Origin: Prescottella subtropica
GTDB taxonomy: Bacteria > Actinomycetota > Actinomycetes > Mycobacteriales > Mycobacteriaceae
DNA length: 64,000 bases
NCBI RefSeq assembly: GCF_005434945.1
Contig: NZ_SKCH01000003.1
Span: 124,001 to 188,000, forward strand
Direction: 5' to 3'
The position numbers and the translations under genes were made by a program. Positions within the stretch are counted from its first letter, which is position 1; each line of letters starts with the position of its first letter. A model generated the notes under the pieces. It worked only from the letters and a program-made list of their open reading frames with translations. It did not search any database and was not told the DNA's origin. Positions 9,323 to 17,738 of the stretch are shown here, one piece after another.

Positions 9323-10224
9323 CGACGACAGTGAGTGAACAGACGACAGACACGGCGCCGGCGGCCCCGCCCGCGCCGCCGACGCCCCCACCGCCGAGTC
9401 CGGCCGCACGCCTGCGTCGCCGGCTCGCGGTCACCGGCGCCGTCGGGCCGCTCGGTATCGGTATCGCCGCCGTGTGGCTGAGCATCATCGTGCTGCTGCC
9501 GCTCGCGGCGCTGCTGGTGGCGTCCCTCGACGACGGCTGGTCCGGATTCTGGAGTGCCGTCACCGCGCCGGGCGCGCTCGCCGCGCTGCGGGTGACGATC
9601 CTGGTGTCGGCGATCGTCGCGGTGATCAACGTGGTGATGGGCACGATGATCGCGTGGGTGCTGGTGCGTGACGAGTTCCCCGGCAAGCGGATCATAGGCG
9701 CGCTCATCGACCTGCCGTTCGCGCTGCCGACGATCGTGGCGAGTATCGTGCTGCTGTCGCTGTACGGGCCGCAGAGCCCGATCGGTGTGCACCTCAACGC
9801 CACCCAGCCCGGCCTGGTGATGGCGCTGGCGTTCGTGACGCTGCCGTTCGTGGTCCGCTCGGTGCAGCCCGTGCTCATCGAGGTCGACCGGGATGTCGAG
9901 GAGGCCGCGGCGTCGCTCGGCGCGAACAACTGGACGATCTTCCGCCGCGTCGTGCTGCCCACCCTGGCCCCGGCGATCATCGGCGGCGCCGGCCTCGCGT
10001 TCGCCCGCGCCATCGGCGAGTACGGGTCGGTGGTGCTGATCGGCGGCAACATTCCCCGGCAGACACAGGTGGCGTCGCAGTACATCCAGCAGCAGATCGA
10101 GATCGACCGGCAGACCAGCGCGGCCGCGGTGTCGGTGACACTGCTCGCGATCGCGTTCGTGACCCTGCTGGTGCTGCGCATGTTCGCGGCCCGCAACCAG
10201 CGCCGAGAGGAGCAGTCGCAGTGA
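9319..10224 (+). CDS. cysT: Sulfate ABC transporter permease CysT
   Basis: A 301-residue inner-membrane permease with a proline-rich cytosolic N-terminus (about residues 15-30) and six hydrophobic segments. The EAA loop reads [18 protein letters not shown], the contact site for the CysA ATPase. [14 protein letters not shown] is a CysT/CysU signature. It forms the channel with CysW. The start overlaps the stop of subI copy 2 by 4 nt and the stop overlaps the cysW start, indicating translational coupling. Confidence 0.95.
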   Translation: MTTTVSEQTTDTAPAAPPAPPTPPPPSPAARLRRRLAVTGAVGPLGIGIAAVWLSIIVLLPLAALLVASLDDGWSGFWSAVTAPGALAALRVTILVSAIVAVINVVMGTMIAWVLVRDEFPGKRIIGALIDLPFALPTIVASIVLLSLYGPQSPIGVHLNATQPGLVMALAFVTLPFVVRSVQPVLIEVDRDVEEAAASLGANNWTIFRRVVLPTLAPAIIGGAGLAFARAIGEYGSVVLIGGNIPRQTQVASQYIQQQIEIDRQTSAAAVSVTLLAIAFVTLLVLRMFAARNQRREEQSQ

Positions 10225-11027
10225 AGATCTCCCCGTTCGCGCGGATTTCCCTGCGCACGATCGTCCTCGGCTACCTGGCGGTGCTGCTGCTCAGCCCGAT
10301 CGCGGTGATCCTCTACCGGGCGTTCGAACACGGCGCCGTCACCTTCTACCACGCGATCAGCACGCCGGCCGCGATCTCCGCGCTGAACCTGTCGATGATC
10401 ATCGTGGCGATCGTCGTCCCGCTCAACGTGGTGTTCGGGATCGTCACCGCGCTGGCCCTCGTGCGCGGCCGGTTCCCCGGACGCGGGCTGCTGCAGTCGG
10501 TGGTCGACCTGCCGTTCGCGGTGTCGCCCATCGTCGTCGGTGTCTCACTGATCCTGCTGTGGGGTGCCGGCGGCTGGTTCGGCGGCCTCGAATCCACCGG
10601 CTTCCGGGTGATCTTCGGGTTGCCCGGCATGGTGATCGCCACGATCTTCGTCACGCTCCCGTTCGTGGTCCGCGAGGTCGAACCCGTCCTGTACGAGATC
10701 GGGGAGGAACAGGAACAGGCCGCCGCGACGCTGGGTGCGTCGAAGTGGCAGACGTTCACCCGGATCACGTTGCCCGCCATCCGCTGGGGCCTCACCTACG
10801 GTGTCGTGCTCACCATCGCCCGCGCGCTCGGCGAGTTCGGCGCGGTCATCATGGTCTCGTCCGGCATCCCCGGACAGTCGCAGACCCTGACCCTGCTGGT
10901 GCATTCGCGCTACATCGACGACCACAACACCTTCGGCGCCTACGCGGCGGCCACCCTGCTGATGGGGATCGCCCTCATCGCCCTGCTGCTGATGACTCTG
11001 CTCGACCGCAAGAGGAGCACGACATGA
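10221..11027 (+). CDS. cysW: Sulfate ABC transporter permease CysW
   Basis: A 268-residue permease that starts at GTG inside the cysT stop (GTGA). It carries hydrophobic segments, the EAA loop [18 protein letters not shown], and [20 protein letters not shown], typical of CysW. It pairs with CysT to move sulfate inward at the cost of ATP hydrolysed by CysA. The stop overlaps the cysA start by 4 nt. Confidence 0.95.
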   Translation: MKISPFARISLRTIVLGYLAVLLLSPIAVILYRAFEHGAVTFYHAISTPAAISALNLSMIIVAIVVPLNVVFGIVTALALVRGRFPGRGLLQSVVDLPFAVSPIVVGVSLILLWGAGGWFGGLESTGFRVIFGLPGMVIATIFVTLPFVVREVEPVLYEIGEEQEQAAATLGASKWQTFTRITLPAIRWGLTYGVVLTIARALGEFGAVIMVSSGIPGQSQTLTLLVHSRYIDDHNTFGAYAAATLLMGIALIALLLMTLLDRKRSTT

Positions 11028-11971
11028 TCACCGTGACCGGAGCCCGCAAGAACTACGGCGACTTCGCCGCTCTCGACGACGTCACCCTCGACATCCCGTC
11101 CGGGTCGCTCACGGCGCTGCTCGGGCCGTCCGGCTCGGGCAAGTCGACGCTGCTGCGGTCGATCGCCGGCCTCGAGCATCCCGACTCGGGCACCATCACC
11201 ATCGCCGGCAAGGACGTCACCGGTGTGCCCCCGCAGAAGCGGGACATCGGCTTCGTGTTCCAGCACTATGCCGCGTTCAAGCACATGACGGTCCGCGACA
11301 ACGTCGCGTTCGGCCTGACGATCCGCAAACGCCCCAAGGCGGAGATCGCGAAGAAGGTCGACGACCTGCTGGAGATCGTCGGACTCGACGGCTTCCAGCA
11401 CCGCTACCCGGCGCAGCTGTCCGGCGGTCAGCGCCAGCGCATGGCCCTGGCCCGGGCTCTCGCCGTCGACCCGCAGGTGCTGCTGCTCGACGAGCCGTTC
11501 GGCGCCCTCGACGCGAAGGTACGTGACGACCTGCGCGCGTGGCTGCGCCGCCTGCACGACGAGGTCCACGTCACCACCGTCCTGGTCACCCACGACCAGG
11601 AGGAGGCCCTCGACATCGCCGACCGGATCGCGGTCCTCAACAAGGGGCGGATCGAGCAGGCCGGCACCCCGCAGGAGCTGTACGACACCCCGGCCAACGA
11701 TTTCGTGATGTCGTTCCTCGGCCCCGTCGCCCGGCTCAACGGGCAACTGGTGCGCCCGCACGATCTGCGCCTGGACCGCAGTCAGCTGCCGCAGTCGTTC
11801 GCCGCGACCGTCTCCCGCGTCGTGCATCTCGGCTTCGAGGTGCGGGTCGAGTTGCAGCCGAAGACCGGTGCCCAGCAGCTGTCCGCGCAGATCACCCGCG
11901 GCGACGCCGAATCCCTCGGCCTGCGTGAGGGCGAGACGGTGTACGTGCGGCCCACCGACATCGCCGGATAG
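11024..11971 (+). CDS. cysA: Sulfate ABC transporter ATP-binding protein CysA
   Basis: A 315-residue ABC ATPase. Walker [10 protein letters not shown] (about residues 35-43), Q-loop VFQHYAAF, signature LSGGQRQRM, Walker [10 protein letters not shown]-loop GALDAK and H-loop [11 protein letters not shown] are all present and intact. A short TOBE-like C-terminal domain (from about residue 240) may carry regulation. It energises CysTW. It ends the operon and is followed at once by a strong hairpin. Confidence 0.96.
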   Translation: MITVTGARKNYGDFAALDDVTLDIPSGSLTALLGPSGSGKSTLLRSIAGLEHPDSGTITIAGKDVTGVPPQKRDIGFVFQHYAAFKHMTVRDNVAFGLTIRKRPKAEIAKKVDDLLEIVGLDGFQHRYPAQLSGGQRQRMALARALAVDPQVLLLDEPFGALDAKVRDDLRAWLRRLHDEVHVTTVLVTHDQEEALDIADRIAVLNKGRIEQAGTPQELYDTPANDFVMSFLGPVARLNGQLVRPHDLRLDRSQLPQSFAATVSRVVHLGFEVRVELQPKTGAQQLSAQITRGDAESLGLREGETVYVRPTDIAG

Positions 11972-11982
11972 GCCGGCGGGCT

Positions 11983-12013
11983 CCCCGGGGGTGGTGACCG
12001 ACCACCCCCGGGG
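11983..12013 (+). terminator. Hairpin terminator after cysA
   Basis: A perfect 13-bp stem (CCCCGGGGGTGGT / ACCACCCCCGGGG) with a 5-nt loop starts 11 nt after the cysA stop. There is no U-tract, as is common for actinobacterial terminators. Confidence 0.75.
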
Positions 12014-12095
12014 TGGCTGGACGGCGGCCGTGGTCGGCCGCAATGCTGGATGTCGGGGGAAATACGGTACGACGGGTGCGATTCGAGGCCGACCG

Positions 12096-12686
12096 ATGGA
12101 CGACTGCGACCGGACGGAGGTTCGGGCCCGACGGTTCCACGACCGCCAGTGGACCGGTGAACTCAATGCGGCGATGATCGCCTTCGTCGAGCGGCGGGAC
12201 CTGATGTTCATCGGAACATCGGCCAGGGACGGCACCTGCGACGTGTCGTTGCGGGCCGGGCCCCGCGGCTTCGTCCGGGTGCTGTCCCCGACGCTGCTCG
12301 GCTTCCCCGACTACCGGGGCAACGGGGTGATGGCCAGCCTCGGCAACCTCCGGGAGAACCCGCACATCGGGTTGTTCCTCGTCGACTTCACCGACGATGT
12401 GATCGGCCTGCACATCAACGGCACGGCCACCGTCGTCGACCCCGACGACTGGCACAGCCGCCGTCCCGGGATCGTGGCCGACCGGGTCCGTCCGCGGGTG
12501 CCGCAGTGGTGGGTCCAGGTGTGCGTCGAGGAAGCATACATTCACTGCCGCAAGAACATTCCCCACCTGGTCACCGCACCAGCCGTGTCCGCGGGGGCCG
12601 ACCCGGGCGGACGGCCACCTGACGGCCGCGACTTCTTCGGGGTCGCTGCTGGACGCCGGGAGGTTCCGGGGTCAGGACCCGGTTGA
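12096..12686 (+). CDS. Pyridoxamine 5'-phosphate oxidase-like flavin/heme-binding family protein
   Basis: A 196-residue protein of the PNPOx-like split-barrel type. RRDLMFIGTSARDGTCDVSL, then GFVRVLSPTLLGFPDYRGNG and NPHIGLFLVDF are the family's strand pattern and flavin phosphate-binding area. C-terminal CVEEAYIHCRKNIPHL resembles the conserved end of this group. Such proteins bind FMN, F420 or heme and often have oxidoreductase roles. The ATG at 12096 is chosen because upstream residues are not conserved-looking. The 3' end overlaps the convergent serine hydrolase by 15 nt. The exact reaction is not assignable. Confidence 0.75.
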   Translation: MDDCDRTEVRARRFHDRQWTGELNAAMIAFVERRDLMFIGTSARDGTCDVSLRAGPRGFVRVLSPTLLGFPDYRGNGVMASLGNLRENPHIGLFLVDFTDDVIGLHINGTATVVDPDDWHSRRPGIVADRVRPRVPQWWVQVCVEEAYIHCRKNIPHLVTAPAVSAGADPGGRPPDGRDFFGVAAGRREVPGSGPG

Positions 12687-13916
12687 CCCGAACACCACCG
12701 ACCCGGTCGCGCCGGGGCCGGGTTCACCGGCGACGAGCGTCTGCATCAGCGTGGTGGTCGCCGAGCTGACGAAGTCCATGTTCGCGCCGTTGTTCAGGAC
12801 GGTGATCGCCCAGCCGTTCTCGGGGACGAGGACCGTCGCGCTCGTCGACCCGGCCGCGCCACCGTTCTTGAACGCGTACGCCGGTGTCGACCCGGAGGCG
12901 GGAAACAGCTGCCACGCCATCCCCATCGCCGTGCCGGGGTTCTTCGGGTCCGTCGGGCCGGGGATCTCGGTGAGCATCGACTGCAACACCGGAACCAGGG
13001 GGTTGTCGCCGTAGCCGAGGGTGGCGGCCGCCCAGATCGCCATGTCCGACGCGGTACTGATCAACCCGCCGCCACCGGCGAGGGCCGCGGTGTTGTCCCA
13101 CAGGTTCGCGGGCTTCCCGTGTGCATAGGGCTGCGCGAGATCCGGTGTGCGCGTCTCGAGTGTCGTCGACGTCATGCCGAGTGGACCGGTCAGTTCGTCC
13201 GCGACGACCTGCCCGAACGCCGGTTCCGGGTGTCCCGGTGCGAACGTGTCGGCCAGGAGGGTGCCCAGGGTGCCGAACCCGAAGTCCGAGTAAAGCCATT
13301 GCGTGCCGGGCGCCGCGAACAGGGCGTCCGGCTTCTCGAGGCCCTGCCACAGGTAGCCGCGGTCGTAGCGCGGCTTCGGATTGCAGCCGGGCACACCGCC
13401 ACACGGCGCGTCGAGGTTCGGTGGGTCGTCCGTCAGACCCGAGCGGTGCGTCACGAGGTCCCCGAGCGTGATCACGGCACCGTCCCGGGACGGGAGCGTG
13501 ACGCCGGACGCGTACGGCTGCGCCGGATCGTCGAGGTGCGCCTGCCCCTGCGCGATCCGTTTCGCGAGCAGCGCCGCGGTGAACGTCTTCGTCTCGGACG
13601 CGATCTCGAACTGCGTCTGCGGACCGACCCGCCGGCCCAGGGCCTTGTCCGCGTCACCGAAGTAGTACGACGTCGTCAGCGACGCCCCCGGATACGCGGG
13701 ATCGGGTTTCGTGACCGCGATCGCCAGCCCCGGACCGGAATGCGCGAGGATCTGCTGCGCCGTCGCCACCACCGCCGCCGACTCGGCCGCGTCGCCGGGC
13801 ACCGAACCCGGATTCGGGGTGGGTGCGACATCGGCGGCGGCCGGGGCAGCACCGACGGCAGACAGCGTCAGGAACGTCGCGACGGCGAGAGCCGAACGGC
13901 GGAGTGTGGTGGGCAC
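12672..13916 (-). CDS. Secreted serine hydrolase, beta-lactamase/penicillin-binding class C fold
   Basis: A 414-residue exported protein with a signal peptide (RRSALAVATFLTLSAVGAAP, cut near AAA-DV). The catalytic SxxK motif appears as SETK (about residue 108), with TYR/Ser neighbours in LYSDFGFGTLGTLLA as the second motif. GGGGLISTASDMAIWAAA and FKNGGAAGSTS are the late family blocks. The class includes esterases, D-Ala-D-Ala carboxypeptidases and beta-lactamases; substrate is unknown. The GTG start lies 7 nt after a -10-like TAGTCT, so it is probably leaderless. Its end overlaps the convergent gene by 15 nt. Confidence 0.85.
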   Translation of the reverse strand: MPTTLRRSALAVATFLTLSAVGAAPAAADVAPTPNPGSVPGDAAESAAVVATAQQILAHSGPGLAIAVTKPDPAYPGASLTTSYYFGDADKALGRRVGPQTQFEIASETKTFTAALLAKRIAQGQAHLDDPAQPYASGVTLPSRDGAVITLGDLVTHRSGLTDDPPNLDAPCGGVPGCNPKPRYDRGYLWQGLEKPDALFAAPGTQWLYSDFGFGTLGTLLADTFAPGHPEPAFGQVVADELTGPLGMTSTTLETRTPDLAQPYAHGKPANLWDNTAALAGGGGLISTASDMAIWAAATLGYGDNPLVPVLQSMLTEIPGPTDPKNPGTAMGMAWQLFPASGSTPAYAFKNGGAAGSTSATVLVPENGWAITVLNNGANMDFVSSATTTLMQTLVAGEPGPGATGSVVFGSTGS

Positions 13917-13980
13917 GCCGACGAGACTAACGGTGCAGTAAGGATTTTCGCGACACTTTCGCCGTAGTCGGGCGGGACGG

Positions 13981-14730
13981 TCAGGCGGAGAGTCGCGTTC
14001 CGGTGGTGGCGCGGACCGCCGCGGCGTACCGGTCGAACACGACCGCCGCCAGGTTCGGGTGCGCCCCGATCGGATCCGCGAACACCACGTCCGGGTCGGC
14101 GACGAGGGCTGCGTCGCCCAGCCGGTCGGTGAGCAGGCCCGGCGCCAGGAACCACGGGGCGATCACGACACGTCGCGCCCCCTGCGCGTGGAGTGACGAG
14201 ATCGCCTGCCCGACGGACGGCTGCGCGGCCGTCGCGAAGCACGCCGACGTCGACCACCGGGTACCGGCGCTCAGGACGGCCGTGAGCCGGTTCACCCGGC
14301 GGTTCGCCGCGGCATGCGACGAGCCGACCGCCGCGAGGACGACACCGGTCTCCGGATCGTCCACCGCGGCGCCGGCCGCGACGACCCGGTCACGGACCGC
14401 GCCGACCAGTCGCGGATCGCCACCGAGCACGTCCGCCTGGACGAGGGCCAGTCGCGGGTGTCGGGCCCGGGCGCCGGCAAGGATGCCCGGCAGGTCGACG
14501 CGGGCGTGGAAGGCACTGCCCAGCAGCAGCGGGACGACGACCGCCGCGGAATGCCCCTCGGCGGCCACCGCGTCGACGACCCGGTCCACCGACGGTGCCG
14601 TCAGATCGAGGAACGCGAGCCGGACGTCGAGATCCGGCCGCTGCGCGCGGATCGCCGCCACGGCAGCCACGACCACCCGAGCCGATCGGGGGTCACGGCT
14701 GCCGTGCGCGACGGCGATGAGCGGAGCCAC
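13981..14730 (-). CDS. che1: Sirohydrochlorin chelatase family protein (CbiX/SirB type)
   Basis: A 249-residue two-domain chelatase. The N-terminal AHGSRDPRSARVV contains the metal-binding His of CbiX/SirB. A second half with APWFLAPGLLTDRL repeats the fold, giving the length of a fused two-half enzyme. It would insert Fe into sirohydrochlorin to make siroheme, the cofactor of SirA in the same operon (or Co in cobalamin synthesis). It starts at GTG 4 nt after the cysN stop and is the last gene of the sirA-cysH-cysD-cysN operon. The position matches M. tuberculosis Rv2393 from memory. Confidence 0.85.
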   Translation of the reverse strand: MAPLIAVAHGSRDPRSARVVVAAVAAIRAQRPDLDVRLAFLDLTAPSVDRVVDAVAAEGHSAAVVVPLLLGSAFHARVDLPGILAGARARHPRLALVQADVLGGDPRLVGAVRDRVVAAGAAVDDPETGVVLAAVGSSHAAANRRVNRLTAVLSAGTRWSTSACFATAAQPSVGQAISSLHAQGARRVVIAPWFLAPGLLTDRLGDAALVADPDVVFADPIGAHPNLAAVVFDRYAAAVRATTGTRLSA

Positions 14731-14734
14731 GGTA

Positions 14735-16030
14735 CTAGACCCGGTCCCCGAGTTCGACGGCCGCGATCGCGTCCCCGACGAGACCGGCCGCGAGCGTGTT
14801 CCCGCCGGCCGGGTCGATCAGCAGGAAGCTGCCGGTGTGCCGGTTCACGGTGTAGTCGTCGGCGACGATCGGCTCGGCGACCCGCACCGCGATCTTGCCG
14901 ATCTCGTTGAGCGCGAGCGTGTCCGGGGACGCCTCGGACGTGAGCTCCTGATCGTCGAGCCGTTCGACGAGCGCCCCCACGATCGCCTGCGTGGTGCGGG
15001 TGCCGTGCTTGAGCAGCAGCCGCGCGCCCGGACGCAACGGCTTCTCGGCCAGCCAGCACACGGTGGCGTCGAACTCGCCGATCGGCTCCGGCGCATCCGA
15101 CGGCGCCGCGATGGTGTCACCGCGGGAGACGTCGACGTCGTCGGCGAGCACCAGCGTCACACTGCGGCCCGCGTGTGCGACGTCGAGTTCCCCGTCGTAC
15201 GTGTCGATCCGGGTGACCGTCGTGCGGGTACCGGACGGCAGCACCACGACCTCGTCGCCGGGGGAGACAGAGCCCGCCGCGACCTGACCGGCATAGCCGC
15301 GGTAGTCGGGGAACTCGGCCGTGCGCGGACGGATCACGTACTGCACCGGGAAGCGCAGACCGATCGAATGCGCCCCGGAACTGTCGCTGTCCACCGGCAC
15401 CGACTCGAGATGCTCGATGAGCGTCGGACCGTCGTAGTACGGCGTCTTGTCCGACGCCACCGCGACGTTGTCGCCGTGCAGCGCCGAGACGGGGATCGCG
15501 TGGACGTCCGTGTCGTCCCAGCCGAGGGAGGAGGTCAGCGAACGGAACTCGGCGGTGATGTCCGCGAACACCGTCGCCGGATCGTCGACGAGGTCGATCT
15601 TGTTGACCGCCAGCACCAGTCGCGGCACCCCGAGCAGCGCCAGCACGGCGGCGTGCTTGCGGGTTTGCGAGATGACGCCCTTGCGGGCGTCGACCAGCAG
15701 GATCACCAGTTGCGCGGTGGACGCCCCCGAGACGGTGTTGCGGGTGTACTGCACGTGCCCCGGTGTGTCGGCGAGCACGAAGCTGCGGTTCGGGGTGGCG
15801 AAGTAGCGGTACGCGACGTCGATGGTGATGCCCTGCTCGCGTTCGGCGCGCAGACCGTCGACGAGCAGCGACAGGTCCGGGGTGGACAGGCCCCGGTCGA
15901 CCGACGCGCGGGTGACGGCGTCGATCTGGTCGGCCAGAACGGATTTCGTGTCGTACAGCAGCCGGCCCACCAGGGTGGACTTGCCGTCGTCGACGCTGCC
16001 CGCGGTGGCGAGACGCAACAAATCGCTCAT
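14735..16030 (-). CDS. cysN: Sulfate adenylyltransferase large (GTPase) subunit CysN
   Basis: A 431-residue EF-Tu-like GTPase. G1 GSVDDGKSTL (about residues 11-20), REQGITIDVAYRYF, DTPGHVQYTRN, NKIDLVDD and the beta-barrel domains are intact. With CysD it makes APS from sulfate and ATP, driven by GTP. It stops after the translation-factor-like domains and carries no CysC (APS kinase) domain, unlike the CysNC fusion known in M. tuberculosis. That fits the APS-type CysH in this operon. The start codon overlaps the cysD stop (ATGA). Confidence 0.96.
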   Translation of the reverse strand: MSDLLRLATAGSVDDGKSTLVGRLLYDTKSVLADQIDAVTRASVDRGLSTPDLSLLVDGLRAEREQGITIDVAYRYFATPNRSFVLADTPGHVQYTRNTVSGASTAQLVILLVDARKGVISQTRKHAAVLALLGVPRLVLAVNKIDLVDDPATVFADITAEFRSLTSSLGWDDTDVHAIPVSALHGDNVAVASDKTPYYDGPTLIEHLESVPVDSDSSGAHSIGLRFPVQYVIRPRTAEFPDYRGYAGQVAAGSVSPGDEVVVLPSGTRTTVTRIDTYDGELDVAHAGRSVTLVLADDVDVSRGDTIAAPSDAPEPIGEFDATVCWLAEKPLRPGARLLLKHGTRTTQAIVGALVERLDDQELTSEASPDTLALNEIGKIAVRVAEPIVADDYTVNRHTGSFLLIDPAGGNTLAAGLVGDAIAAVELGDRV

Positions 16031-16965
16031 CAGAAGTAGCCCTCTCGCTTGCGGTCTTCCATGGCCGCCTCGGACACGCGGTCGTCGCCACGGGTGGCGC
16101 CGCGCTCGGTCAGTCGGGACGCCGCGACCTCGGCGAGGATGGCGTCGTTGTCGGCGGCGTCGGACAGGACCGCGCCGGTGGTGGAGCCGTCGCCGACGGT
16201 GCGGTAGCGCACCGAGAGTGTCTGCAGCTCTTCGCCTTCCGCCGGCCCGCCCCACACGCCCGGCGTCATCCACATGCCGTCCCGCTGGTACACCGGACGC
16301 TGGTGCGCGTAGTAGATGCTCGCCAGTTCCACGTCGTCGCGGGCGATGTAGCGCCAGATGTCGAGCTCGGTGAAATTGCTCAGCGGGAACACCCGCACCT
16401 GCTCGCCGGGCGAGTGCTTGCCGTTGTACAGATTCCACAGCTCGGGGCGCTGCTTCTTCGGATCCCAGCGGCCGAACGCGTCGCGCAGCGAGAAGATCCG
16501 CTCCTTGGCGCGGGCCCGTTCCTCGTCGCGGCGGGCCCCGCCGAACACTGCGTCGAACCGGTTCTCGGCGATCGCGTCGAGCAGCGGCACCGTCTGCAAT
16601 GGGTTGCGGATGCCGTCGGGACGCTCGGTGAGCCGGCCGTCGGCGAGATAGTCCTCCACACTCGCCACGTGCAGGCGCAGGTTGTACTTCGAGACGACGT
16701 GGTCCCGGAACGCGAGCACCTCGGGCAGGTTGTGCCCGGTGTCCACGTGCAGCAGCGCGAACGGTACCGGCGCCGGCCAGAAGGCCTTGATCGCCAGGTG
16801 CAGCAGCACCGTCGAGTCCTTGCCGCCCGAGAACAGGATCACCGGACGCTCGAACTCGCCGGCCACCTCCCGGAAGATGTGGATCGCCTCGGACTCGAGG
16901 GCGTCGAGCGTGTCGAACCTGGTGCCGTCGAGGAGTGTTCGTGAATCGTTCACTGATGTGGTCAT
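16030..16965 (-). CDS. cysD: Sulfate adenylyltransferase small subunit CysD
   Basis: A 311-residue ATP pyrophosphatase-fold protein. The PP-loop LFSGGKDST (about residues 40-48), VDTGHNLPEVLAFRD and the C-terminal AMEDRKREGYF are diagnostic of CysD. It adenylates sulfate in the CysDN complex. I chose the ATG at 16963-16965 because it overlaps the cysH stop by 4 nt, despite longer in-frame options upstream. The stop overlaps the cysN start. Expression is likely coupled through the operon. Confidence 0.96.
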   Translation of the reverse strand: MTTSVNDSRTLLDGTRFDTLDALESEAIHIFREVAGEFERPVILFSGGKDSTVLLHLAIKAFWPAPVPFALLHVDTGHNLPEVLAFRDHVVSKYNLRLHVASVEDYLADGRLTERPDGIRNPLQTVPLLDAIAENRFDAVFGGARRDEERARAKERIFSLRDAFGRWDPKKQRPELWNLYNGKHSPGEQVRVFPLSNFTELDIWRYIARDDVELASIYYAHQRPVYQRDGMWMTPGVWGGPAEGEELQTLSVRYRTVGDGSTTGAVLSDAADNDAILAEVAASRLTERGATRGDDRVSEAAMEDRKREGYF

Positions 16966-17738
16966 GACGCGTGCAACCCGCATTCTGTCTTGGCCGAACC
17001 GGCCCACCGACCGCTACGCGGATCGGCGCCGGGGAGAGGTTTGACGGTGCACGGAGCGCACCCGATGGACGGATACCCCTCGTCGACGAGCGGATTCACC
17101 AGGATCGAATGCTCGTCGATGTACGCCTGCACGTCGTCGTCCGACCACGCGGCGATGGGATTGATCTTCACGAGCCCGAACGCCTCGTCGAACGAGATCA
17201 GCGGGGCATTCGCCCGGGTGGGGGCCTCGACCCGGCGGATACCGGTGACCCACGCCCGGTAGCTGCGCAGTGTCGCCTTCAGCGGCACCACCTTCCGCAA
17301 CCGGCAGCACTCGGCGGCATCCCGCGAGAACAGATCCTTGCCGAGCAGGGCGTCCTGCTCGGCGACGCTGTTCTCGGCCATTGCGTTCACGACGTTCACG
17401 CCGTACACCTGCTCGACGGCGTCCCGGGTGCCGATGGTCTCCGGGAAGTGGTAGCCGGTGTCCAGAAACAGGATGTCCACACCCGGACGAGCCTGCGCCG
17501 CAAGATGAACGAGGACACCGTCCTGCATATTCGACGCCACGATGTAGCCGCTGCGCTCATTCCCCGTCGCCGCGCCCGCCCCGGCCCCGAAGGTGTCCTC
17601 CGTCCACTGCAGCAGTTCCTGCGCCGACGCCCCCGCGAGATCCGCCGCCCCCTGCGCGGCGATCCTCCGGAGCTCGTCGGTAGCCGCGGTGCTCAGATCC
17701 ACACTCATCGGTGTTGTCTGCTCTTCGCCGGAGCTCAT
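16962..17738 (-). CDS. cysH: Adenylyl-sulfate (APS) reductase, 4Fe-4S type
   Basis: A 258-residue reductase of the assimilatory APS type. The Cys pairs AECCRLRK and SIGCAPC coordinate the [4Fe-4S] cluster that separates APS reductases from cluster-free PAPS reductases. The C-terminal KTECGLH carries the nucleophilic Cys. It reduces APS to sulfite using thioredoxin. SNMQDGVLVHLA and LDTGYHFPET are the PP-loop relatives. The start ATG overlaps the sirA stop. An internal ATG (MSVDLST, 10 codons later) is an alternative start. Confidence 0.95.
   Translation of the reverse strand: MSSGEEQTTPMSVDLSTAATDELRRIAAQGAADLAGASAQELLQWTEDTFGAGAGAATGNERSGYIVASNMQDGVLVHLAAQARPGVDILFLDTGYHFPETIGTRDAVEQVYGVNVVNAMAENSVAEQDALLGKDLFSRDAAECCRLRKVVPLKATLRSYRAWVTGIRRVEAPTRANAPLISFDEAFGLVKINPIAAWSDDDVQAYIDEHSILVNPLVDEGYPSIGCAPCTVKPLPGADPRSGRWAGSAKTECGLHAS

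Noticed and set aside
12672-12686. Frameshift joining the PNPOx-like gene with the serine hydrolase
   Set aside because: They lie on opposite strands with intact domains. The overlap of 15 nt is simply convergent packing.
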